The translations under genes were made by a program, and so were the position numbers. Positions 6,726 through 13,321 of a DNA stretch of 14,250 nt are shown here, piece after piece; within the stretch, counting starts at the first letter, position 1; each line of letters begins with the position of its first letter. The stretch covers positions 1 through 14,250 of the forward strand of contig CAJUGE010000078.1 in the NCBI GenBank assembly GCA_910586295.1. Reading direction: 5' to 3'. The notes below the pieces were generated by a model. It was not told the DNA's origin. It ran no database searches and saw only the letters and a list, made by a program, of their open reading frames with translations. The DNA comes from an uncultured Bacilli bacterium. GTDB taxonomy: Bacteria > Bacillota_I > Bacilli_A > RF39 > UBA660.

Positions 6726-7322
6726 ATGAGAAAAGAAAAATTAGAAGAATTAAATAGCCTTATAGAAAGTTTAAGAGTAGTAAAATTTCAAAAACTAGAA
6801 ACAGAAAGCCATTTCTTAAGTACTAAAACATATAACTGTACACTAAAAAATGGTGAAACTATAAAAAGAGAGAAACTACTAAAAAATAATGAAAACGGCA
6901 ATGCTTCAGTAATATTGCCAGTAACAAACGAAGGAAATGTCATATTAACTGTAGAACCAAAAGTATTTACTACTCGTACAGTAGGTGTATCAGTTCCAGC
7001 AGGATACATAAATCCAGGTGAATACCCACTCCATGCTGCACGTAGAGAACTATTAGAAGAAACAGGTTATGAAGTAAGTGACATATATGAACTAGGAAGT
7101 TTCTATCAAGACACAGGTGTATCAGGTGCCCTAATAGAATACTTTCTAGGACTAAATGCCACAAAAACAGGCTCTACACACTTTGACAAAGGTGAAATAG
7201 TAAAAACATTTGAATGCACATATGAAGAAGCATTATCATTAGTAGAAATGGGACTTATCGAAGATATAAATGCAGTGCTAGTATTAGAAAGAGCGAAAAA
7301 ATATATGTTAAAAAGATATTAA
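6726..7322 (+). CDS. Nudix hydrolase, ADP-ribose pyrophosphatase type
   Basis: Likely cleaves ADP-ribose (or a related dinucleotide) to AMP and ribose 5-phosphate, clearing a by-product of NAD turnover. The 198 residues contain a complete Nudix box: G93, E99, then R107-E108-L-L-E111-E112-T-G114-Y115, all catalytic acidic positions present. Upstream strands (ASVILPVTNEGNVILTVEPK) and FTTRTVGVSVPAGYINPGE match the ADP-ribose pyrophosphatase layout, as does GxFYQDTGVSGALIEYFLG downstream. ATG 6726 is 2 bases after pncB, with AAGGAGA overlapping the pncB end. Substrate is inferred from architecture and operon context; another NDP-linked substrate (for example NADH) cannot be excluded. Confidence 0.87.
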   Translation: MRKEKLEELNSLIESLRVVKFQKLETESHFLSTKTYNCTLKNGETIKREKLLKNNENGNASVILPVTNEGNVILTVEPKVFTTRTVGVSVPAGYINPGEYPLHAARRELLEETGYEVSDIYELGSFYQDTGVSGALIEYFLGLNATKTGSTHFDKGEIVKTFECTYEEALSLVEMGLIEDINAVLVLERAKKYMLKRY

Positions 7323-7328
7323 AATTGG

Positions 7329-7349
7329 TATAATAGAAAAACTATTATA
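7329..7349 (+). repeat. AT-only perfect inverted repeat between Nudix and coiled-coil genes
   Basis: Eight-base arms TATAATAG / CTATTATA around AAAAA, within the 55-base gap, which is one of the two largest gaps inside the operon. The left arm contains TATAAT, so it might be an internal -10 box, though no convincing -35 is seen. It could equally be a weak RNA hairpin. Confidence 0.45.
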
Positions 7350-7377
7350 TAATTAATATGTACAGGAGCGAAGAATT

Positions 7378-8205
7378 ATGAATTTAAACGAATTAATCGA
7401 GAAGTATAATGAATTAAATAGAAAAGTCGAGCAAAAAAGAAGAAACCTAGTAAGGCTTCAAGATATGTTATTTAGAACATCAAATGAAATACAAGATTTA
7501 GGAAAAGAATTAGAAACTATATCTTTCTTAATGGACTCACTAAGTGTAGATGAAGTTACTATTTATGGAGTGTTCAATACTAAAGAAATAGGAAATGTAT
7601 TAGCTAAGTTAGCTACAATTATTACTGGAGTAAAATACAAATTTGCTGTTATTAAAGATTCAGAGCAAGGATTTGCATGCATACATAATCATGCTGTTTA
7701 CTTTGATAGAGAAATAGCGACGCTTATAAAAGAAGATGAAAAAGAAATTACACCTAGTTGGAAATTCTGCTTTGCTTCATCAAATGAGCCAACAGAAAAA
7801 GATAAAATTTCTTATTGGAGTGAAAATGGTGGAGGATATGGAAGATGTGATATAAGAACGATGGAAGAATACAAAAAATTAACTGAATTTGATGAAAATA
7901 CCAAATCATTTAAATATGAGAATATGCATGGTAAAGAAACAGTAGACTTCATTAGTGACTATCTTGTTTTTATAGCTAACTATCGTTTAGAACATGGACT
8001 AGTAGATATTAGTGAAAATGAATTGACAGAATTGATGAACATTTTCTTAGAAAATTATAAAGATAAATATTCTAATTATAAAGAAGAAAAAAGAGCTTTA
8101 GAAGAATCTATAGATTATGCTCATGAACGAAATGAGCTTATTAAAAAAAGAATACACCAAAGTTATAGTATGAAAAGAAGTTACAGAAAATTTGGAAGAA
8201 AATAA
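7378..8205 (+). CDS. Uncharacterised coiled-coil protein in the NAD operon
   Basis: Not recognised. ATG 7378 has CAGGAG upstream. The 275 residues fall into three parts: an N-terminal coiled coil (about 1-50, MNLNELIEKYNELNRKVEQ and on), a globular middle (about 58-205) and a basic helical C-terminus (about 210-275, KEEKRALEESIDYAHERNEL, ending RSYRKFGRK). The middle holds CIHNHAVYFDREIATL (about 101-116), WKFCFASSN and GGGYGRCDIRTM, with several Cys and His. No signal peptide or membrane segment. It lies between the Nudix gene and nadE, 18 bases before nadE, so it is co-transcribed with NAD enzymes. The ends resemble scaffold or nucleic-acid-associated proteins, but no function can be assigned. 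Confidence 0.8.
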   Translation: MNLNELIEKYNELNRKVEQKRRNLVRLQDMLFRTSNEIQDLGKELETISFLMDSLSVDEVTIYGVFNTKEIGNVLAKLATIITGVKYKFAVIKDSEQGFACIHNHAVYFDREIATLIKEDEKEITPSWKFCFASSNEPTEKDKISYWSENGGGYGRCDIRTMEEYKKLTEFDENTKSFKYENMHGKETVDFISDYLVFIANYRLEHGLVDISENELTELMNIFLENYKDKYSNYKEEKRALEESIDYAHERNELIKKRIHQSYSMKRSYRKFGRK

Positions 8206-8223
8206 AGAAAGAAGGAGATAAAA

Positions 8224-8988
8224 ATGAAAAAATTTGATGCTAAAAAAGAAACTGAAAAAGTTATAGAATTTATAAGAGATTATTATAAGGAAAATAATTT
8301 AGGAGGAGTTATCCTAGGAATAAGTGGTGGAAAAGATAGTGGAGTAGTCGCAGGACTATTTACTAAAGCCCTAGGTAAAGAAAACGTTATAGGAGTAACA
8401 CTACCATGTCATTCTAAAGATGAAGATGCTATTGATGCAAAACTAGTAAGTGACTACTACGGGTTTGAACTAATTAACTTTGATATCACATCTTCATTTG
8501 ATAGTTTTAAAACTGAACTAACTAATTTAGGAGAATTCACTGAAACAGAAACAAAAAACAGTGACATAAACTTAAAACCTAGACTTAGAATGGCTTCACT
8601 ATACTATCTAGCTGCATTATATTCTGCACTTAAAGGTAAAACTTACTTAGTCGCAGGTACTTCAAACAAATGTGAACTATATGTTGGATACTTTACAAAA
8701 GGAGGAGACTCAGTACATGATATATCACCAATCGCAGACTTCACAGTAGACGAAGTAATCGCAATAGGAGAAGTACTAAATGTTCCAGAAAAAGTATTAT
8801 ACAAAAGTCCAAATGATGGCTTATCAAACCAAACAGATGAAGACAAACTAGGAGTTAAATACAAAGATATCGCGTCTTACATGGAAGATGAAGATAGTGT
8901 TGATGAAGGAACAAAAAAGAAAATAGAAAAATTACATAATAACAACTTACACAAATTTAACATACCAACATACAAAAGAGAAGAATAA
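8224..8988 (+). CDS. nadE: NH3-dependent NAD+ synthetase
   Basis: Amidates nicotinate adenine dinucleotide (NaAD) to NAD using ATP and ammonia, the last step of NAD synthesis. The 254 residues have the ATP-pyrophosphatase P-loop GISGGKDSGVVAGL (about 32-45), VIGVTLPCHSKDEDAIDA, RLRMASLYYLA, LVAGTSNKCELYVGYFTKGGDSVHDISPIADF (spanning about 140-175), and NDGLSNQTDEDKLGVKY near the C-terminus. Length fits the short ammonia-using form, without the glutaminase domain of the long form. ATG 8224 follows AAGGAGATAAAA. It acts on the product of NadD encoded downstream in the same operon. Confidence 0.97.
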   Translation: MKKFDAKKETEKVIEFIRDYYKENNLGGVILGISGGKDSGVVAGLFTKALGKENVIGVTLPCHSKDEDAIDAKLVSDYYGFELINFDITSSFDSFKTELTNLGEFTETETKNSDINLKPRLRMASLYYLAALYSALKGKTYLVAGTSNKCELYVGYFTKGGDSVHDISPIADFTVDEVIAIGEVLNVPEKVLYKSPNDGLSNQTDEDKLGVKYKDIASYMEDEDSVDEGTKKKIEKLHNNNLHKFNIPTYKREE

Positions 8989-9006
8989 CAAATATTTTAG
9001 GTTTAT

Positions 9007-9081
9007 ATGAATTATTTAGAAGAATATAAAAAATTAAAAAAGGTATATGATGATAAAAAACAAACTACAATAGATATCTAA
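9007..9081 (+). other. Probable detached 5' fragment of the next gene
   Basis: ATG 9007 opens MNYLEEYKKLKKVYDDKK and reaches TAA at 9079-9081 after 24 codons. The next frame is open from about 9054 and, joined at the A6 run (9055-9060), would continue TNYNRYLSDMTYTIFETY. One extra A would make a single 151-residue reading frame 9007-9461. The following ATG (9087) has no ribosome binding site. An indel, a sequencing error in the A run, or slippage on AAA AAA could each explain this. Confidence 0.5.
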
Positions 9082-9086
9082 GTGAT

Positions 9087-9461
9087 ATGACATACACTAT
9101 ATTTGAAACATATATTATGGATGTTCTACCATCAAGTTTTGAAAAAACTCTAAAATTAGGAAGTTTAGAGAAAGCGAGACTAGTTACAGTTAAATTTGAT
9201 ATAGTTGACAAATATCATGACTTTGTAGGAAAAGGTGATGGAAACCTTATAGGAACTCTAGTATACAATAATAAAAAATATGGAACTATAAATGTTCTAT
9301 TATTCCAAGAATTTATGAGTAAGATACCTGGGTATTCTTCAGAAGAATTTAATGGTCAGATACACTGCTATAATTATAAAATAGAAAGTATTATTGATTA
9401 TTATTTTGAACAACTACAAGAATATGAATATTATGGAATATCATATACAAAAAAGAAATAA
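9087..9461 (+). CDS. Uncharacterised small protein in the NAD operon (probably frameshifted at its 5' end)
   Basis: Not recognised. The frame encodes 124 residues from ATG 9087. No Shine-Dalgarno sequence precedes 9087, and reading continues backwards in frame to about 9054, so the natural start is probably 9007, with a one-base change in an A run (see the 9007-9081 entry). The product is soluble-looking and rich in aromatic residues. Strands are suggested at ARLVTVKFDIVDKYHDFVG and NLIGTLVYNNKKYGTINVLLF, and a helical Tyr-rich end at YYFEQLQEYEYYGISY. It lies 9 bases before the nadD Shine-Dalgarno region and moves with NAD synthesis genes. If the frame break is real, the native protein is not made in full and the gene may be decaying. 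Confidence 0.6.
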   Translation: MTYTIFETYIMDVLPSSFEKTLKLGSLEKARLVTVKFDIVDKYHDFVGKGDGNLIGTLVYNNKKYGTINVLLFQEFMSKIPGYSSEEFNGQIHCYNYKIESIIDYYFEQLQEYEYYGISYTKKK

Positions 9462-9479
9462 AAGAAAGGAATGATTTAC

Positions 9480-10040
9480 ATGAGAGTTGGTGTATACGTA
9501 GGAAGTTTTAACCCAGTACATAAGGCTCATATAAAAGTTGCCGAGTATTTAATAGAAGAAAATCTATTAGACAAAGTATTAATTATACCAACTCTAAACT
9601 ACTGGGATAAACAAAACTTAATAGACATTAATGACAGAATTAATATGCTTAAATTCTATGAAAGTGATAAAATTGTCATAGATACTACCCATAATGAATT
9701 AGAATACACTTATCAAATATTAAATGAATTAAACAAAGAAACTAAAGACGAATACTATCTAATAATAGGTGCAGATAACTTGGTGAATTTTCATCTATGG
9801 AAAAACGTAAATGATATACTAAAAAACAAAATCTTAGTAATTAATAGGAATGGAATAGATACTAAAAAGTACATAAATGGTAGAGATAATTTTATAGTAG
9901 TTAATGGTTTAAAAGAAATGAAAATAAGCTCAACTGAAATAAGAGAATTTATTTCTAATAAAAATTATGATAAACTTAATATGTACTTAGACAAAGAAGT
10001 AATAGATTATATAAAGAAAAACGATTTATATGGAGGTTAA
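9480..10040 (+). CDS. nadD: Nicotinate-nucleotide adenylyltransferase
   Basis: Joins NaMN and ATP to give NaAD and pyrophosphate, the step between PncB and NadE. The 186 residues have the nucleotidyltransferase signature VGSFNPVHKAHI (about 7-18, with the HxxH pair), LIIPTLNYWDKQNLI, YLIIGADNLVNFHLWKN (the family's GaDnl..W motif) and the ISSTEIREFI motif near residue 148 for the ATP phosphates. A first in-frame ATG at 9471 touches the AAAGGA sequence (9465-9470), so the ATG at 9480, nine bases on, is the better start. The 3' end carries the GGAGG for the next gene, which starts 2 bases after the stop. An NMN-directed enzyme is possible but context favours NadD. Confidence 0.93.
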   Translation: MRVGVYVGSFNPVHKAHIKVAEYLIEENLLDKVLIIPTLNYWDKQNLIDINDRINMLKFYESDKIVIDTTHNELEYTYQILNELNKETKDEYYLIIGADNLVNFHLWKNVNDILKNKILVINRNGIDTKKYINGRDNFIVVNGLKEMKISSTEIREFISNKNYDKLNMYLDKEVIDYIKKNDLYGG

Positions 10041-10042
10041 TA

Positions 10043-10522
10043 ATGGAAAACTTAATGACTGAAGTTGTAAAAAAATTAGACGAACTGCACAAAACTATAA
10101 GCACGATGGAAAGTTGTACAGGAGGCCGTGTAGCATCTGAAATAACTAATATTAGTGGTGCTAGTGATATTTTAAAATTTAGTGCAGTAACATATTCAAG
10201 TGAATATAAAATAAAAATGGGAGTATCATCTGAGACTATAGAAAAGTACACTGTATATAGTCCTAACGTTGCAAGAGAAATGAGTAAGTCCATATCAGAA
10301 TTTTCTAATAGTAACTACGGTGTAGGTATAACTGGTAAAATGGATGTAATAAAAGATAAACAAAAAAGATTAGAAAACAATAAAATCTATATAAGTATAT
10401 ATGACAAAGATAACGACATATATTATGAAGAAATAGTAATAGGCAAATACTTAAACAGAGTAGAAAACAAAACTAAAGTAGTAAATGCTATTATAAATAA
10501 ATTAATTGAAATAATAAAATAA
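10043..10522 (+). CDS. pncC: NMN deamidase (CinA C-terminal domain family)
   Basis: Stand-alone CinA C-terminal domain. In this family PncC hydrolyses nicotinamide mononucleotide to NaMN and ammonia, recycling the NMN released by NAD-dependent DNA ligase. The 159 residues show STMESCTGGRVASEIT (Ser about 24), SGASDILKFSAVTYSSEYKIKMGV (Lys about 56), YSPNVAREM and GVGITGK. The last is shorter than the usual VTGIAGPGG loop, so that loop is altered here. No molybdopterin-like N-terminal CinA domain is attached. ATG 10043 lies 2 bases after nadD, with GGAGG inside the nadD end. NaMN produced here feeds NadD, its upstream neighbour, which supports the NMN-deamidase role over a competence role. Confidence 0.85.
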   Translation: MENLMTEVVKKLDELHKTISTMESCTGGRVASEITNISGASDILKFSAVTYSSEYKIKMGVSSETIEKYTVYSPNVAREMSKSISEFSNSNYGVGITGKMDVIKDKQKRLENNKIYISIYDKDNDIYYEEIVIGKYLNRVENKTKVVNAIINKLIEIIK

Positions 10523-10534
10523 AGGAGAGTGAAA

Positions 10535-12496
10535 ATGATGAACACTTGGGAAACTTACTTAACAAATACCAAAGAAAAGAATTTTAACTATGAACACCTA
10601 GAAAACTTAAAAGACAATAAAACAAACTTAGTTTGCAAATATATTATGAGATGCCTAGAAATATTAGAAAACTCTGAATCATCAAAAGAAGTCTATTATT
10701 ATGTAAGCGAAACAATAAAATGGAGTGATGTATCAAAATGTGGCTCAAAAGAAGACAGAAAGAAATGGAATAATCTAGGTTTTTCCTTAAGTGTTCATAA
10801 CATAGCATCTTCTGAAATATATGTTTTAAATAATAAAAACTATGACGAAGTAATAAGAGTATTAATTAGAACTCATGGACTAATCGGGCAGTATATAAGA
10901 GGAGAAATAAACCTAAATAGTAATAAAGAATTATATGAATTAATAGAAAAGAAACTAATAACAAAAAGTTTGTTAAGAGAAGTACTAATTGTATTAAATA
11001 AATGTATAATCAGTGCAGTAAATGAAGAACTTTATAGTAAAGTAAAAGATGAAGTAAATAAAACTATAGATAAAATAATATCAAATAATATGGACGAACA
11101 TATTAGTATTAAAGAAAGACTAAAAAGACTAAACTCTAATAAAATTGAAACAACAGACTTACTTAATGATAAACAAGTATCCTCAAAACTTGCTGAAATA
11201 TTTGAAAGAACAGAGTTGTGGTATTACGAATCTGCATTAAATGGCTTTGGTATAGAAGAACAAATAAAAATATTACTGATAATATCTAACTACATAAATG
11301 AAGAAACAAGCCATATTACTTTTATTAAAATAATGAAGCAAATGTACCTAGACTATAACAAGCAAAAAACTATTAACATATATAGAAAAAGAATTCTAGA
11401 ATATATGCTAAAAGAACTAAAAATTGAAGACTTACTAAATGGAAACATTAAAGAAAATGTACATGTAAAATGTGAAGTAAAAAGAGTAGGTAACACACTA
11501 ACTGTCAACTTTAAGTTTTCGCCCCAAGCCACAAAACTAATAGAATTTTGTGAAGTTGCTTATACATCAAACTCTTTATATAACAAAGCAGTCTATATGC
11601 TTTATGAATTATTTGGATTTAGAAGAGATGAATATGATAGATTTTACAATGAAATAGATTATTTAAATACGATGAACTCCTCTATGAATAGCAAAAAAGT
11701 ATTAGTAGACTTCATAACTGGAAAAAATATTTTAGATGTAGGTCCTGGTGGAGGAGCACTAATGAATATAATTGAAAATGAACTTCCAAATGCCAAAGTT
11801 AGTGGAATAGACATATCTAAAAACGTCATAGAAGAGTTAAATAAAAAGAAAATAACTGAATCTCATAAATGGACTTTAGTAGAAGGAGATGCGCTTAACT
11901 TAAATAATTACTTTAAAAAAGGCCAAATTGATACTATTATTTATTCATCAATAATACATGAATTATATTCTTACATTCCGTATAATGGTCATAAATTCAA
12001 CATAGAAACTGTTAAAACTGCATTAAAAAGTGCAGACAGCATACTTAATGCTGGAGGAAGAATAATTATAAGAGATGGTATAAAAACCGAACCTGAGAAT
12101 GTATATAGAATAATTAAATTTGTAAATATAGAAGATATAAAAATTCTAGATAACTATTGCAAAGACTTCAAAGGAAGAAAGATAACCTATGAACGTATAT
12201 GTGATGATACAGTTAAAATGTTAGTAAACGATGCAATGGAATTCTTATACACTTATACTTGGGGTGAAAACTCTTATAGTCTTGAAGTAAAAGAACAATT
12301 TGGATATTTAACACCTACTGAATATATTAATCTTATAGAAGAAAATTTAAGTGGATATAAAGTTATATTCTCTGAAGCATTTTTGCAAAAAGGATATGAA
12401 GAAAACTTACTTAATAAAATAAGTATATACGATGAAAACATGAATGTAGTGAGTCTTCCTAATTCTACATTTATATTAGTAATAGAAAAGGAGTAA
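10535..12496 (+). CDS. Large protein with C-terminal SAM-dependent methyltransferase domain
   Basis: The 653-residue product has two regions. Residues 1 to about 385 are mostly helical and not recognised; one striking segment is VLIRTHGLIGQYIRGEI (about 109-125). Residues about 396-520 form a class I methyltransferase core: KNILDVGPGGGALM (SAM-binding motif I), KVSGIDISKNVIEEL (acidic residue after strand 2), VEGDALNL (motif II), DTIIYSSIIHELYSYI, and LNAGGRIIIRDGI. A C-terminal stretch of about 130 residues follows. No membrane segments. A GTG at 10529 directly touches the AAAGGAGA site, so ATG 10535 (7 bases after GGAG) is the start. It lies between pncC and nrtR, 6-12 bases from pncC. The substrate is unknown; context suggests something tied to nicotinamide or NAD metabolism. 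Confidence 0.85.
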   Translation: MMNTWETYLTNTKEKNFNYEHLENLKDNKTNLVCKYIMRCLEILENSESSKEVYYYVSETIKWSDVSKCGSKEDRKKWNNLGFSLSVHNIASSEIYVLNNKNYDEVIRVLIRTHGLIGQYIRGEINLNSNKELYELIEKKLITKSLLREVLIVLNKCIISAVNEELYSKVKDEVNKTIDKIISNNMDEHISIKERLKRLNSNKIETTDLLNDKQVSSKLAEIFERTELWYYESALNGFGIEEQIKILLIISNYINEETSHITFIKIMKQMYLDYNKQKTINIYRKRILEYMLKELKIEDLLNGNIKENVHVKCEVKRVGNTLTVNFKFSPQATKLIEFCEVAYTSNSLYNKAVYMLYELFGFRRDEYDRFYNEIDYLNTMNSSMNSKKVLVDFITGKNILDVGPGGGALMNIIENELPNAKVSGIDISKNVIEELNKKKITESHKWTLVEGDALNLNNYFKKGQIDTIIYSSIIHELYSYIPYNGHKFNIETVKTALKSADSILNAGGRIIIRDGIKTEPENVYRIIKFVNIEDIKILDNYCKDFKGRKITYERICDDTVKMLVNDAMEFLYTYTWGENSYSLEVKEQFGYLTPTEYINLIEENLSGYKVIFSEAFLQKGYEENLLNKISIYDENMNVVSLPNSTFILVIEKE

Positions 12497-12499
12497 CAT

Positions 12500-13321
12500 A
12501 TGGAGTATAAAACAGAAGAAGAATTTTTAAGGCACTATGATTCAAGTAAATTTGAAAAACTATCAGTAACAAGTGACATACTTATATTAAGTGTATCTGA
12601 CAGAAAAGAGACAAACTACAGAAAACTTAGCACAAAACATTTCTCAGTATTATTAGTAAAAAGGAGTGACTTTCCATTTAAGAACAAATGGTGTTTACCA
12701 GGTGGATTCATGGGTATAGAAGAAACAAGTTTAGAATCAGCCAAAAGAATTTTAAAAAGAGAAACAAACTTAGAAAACATATATCTAGAGCAATTATATA
12801 CTTTTGATGATATTAATAGAGATCCTAGAATGAGAATAATGAGTGTTTCTTACATGGCACTTGTAGACCAAAATAGGCTATTAAATAAACTTAGCGAAGA
12901 AGCCAGTTGGTTTGATATGACTATACTTGAAAGTGACAAAGAAATAAATATAACTTTTGATAATGGCAATGAAACATTCACTGTTGTAGTAGGAAAAACA
13001 CTAAGAGAACTAACTACAGACAGATATGAATTTAGTGTGGTAAAAAATGAACACTTAGCATTTGACCACCCACTAGTTATAACATCTGGAATAGAAAGGC
13101 TAAAAAACAAAATAGAATATACTGATATAGTATTCAATATGATGCCAGAATATTTTACGTTAGGAGAACTCCAACAAGTTTATGAAGTTATTTTAGGAAG
13201 AAAATTATTAGATCCAGCATTTAGAAGAATAATATCAAGTAAAGTTGAAAAGACAGAAAAAGTGAAAACTGGTGGAGGACACCGCCCAAGTGTTTTGTTC
13301 AAATATAAGGTAAAAAAATGA
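12500..13321 (+). CDS. nrtR: NrtR-type Nudix-related repressor of NAD metabolism
   Basis: NrtR proteins join a ligand-sensing Nudix-like domain to a C-terminal winged helix and repress NAD genes; ADP-ribose is a known effector in studied members. The 273 residues show VLLVKRSDFPFKNKWCLPGGFMGIEE, the family hallmark YLEQLYTFDDINRDPR and MRIMSVSYMALVD, then a C-terminal domain (about 210-270) with YFTLGELQQVYEVILGRKLL and AFRRIISSKVE. The Nudix box is broken: after E75 it reads R83-I-L-K-R-E88-T-N rather than REUxEExG, so hydrolysis is unlikely and sensing likely. ATG 12500 uses AAGGAG at the preceding gene's end. Its own stop overlaps the nadK start (ATGA). It probably autoregulates the operon through the palindromes near 4135. 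Confidence 0.92.
   Translation: MEYKTEEEFLRHYDSSKFEKLSVTSDILILSVSDRKETNYRKLSTKHFSVLLVKRSDFPFKNKWCLPGGFMGIEETSLESAKRILKRETNLENIYLEQLYTFDDINRDPRMRIMSVSYMALVDQNRLLNKLSEEASWFDMTILESDKEINITFDNGNETFTVVVGKTLRELTTDRYEFSVVKNEHLAFDHPLVITSGIERLKNKIEYTDIVFNMMPEYFTLGELQQVYEVILGRKLLDPAFRRIISSKVEKTEKVKTGGGHRPSVLFKYKVKK

Noticed and set aside
9052..9066. Programmed -1 frameshift site in the 9007-9461 gene
   Set aside because: Codons at the A run are GAT AAA AAA CAA, so the classical X XXY YYZ arrangement is not in the right phase, and no clear stimulatory stem follows; a simple indel is likelier.
9976..10293. 105-codon minus-strand frame across nadD and pncC
   Set aside because: Spans two well-supported genes on the other strand and looks like no protein family.
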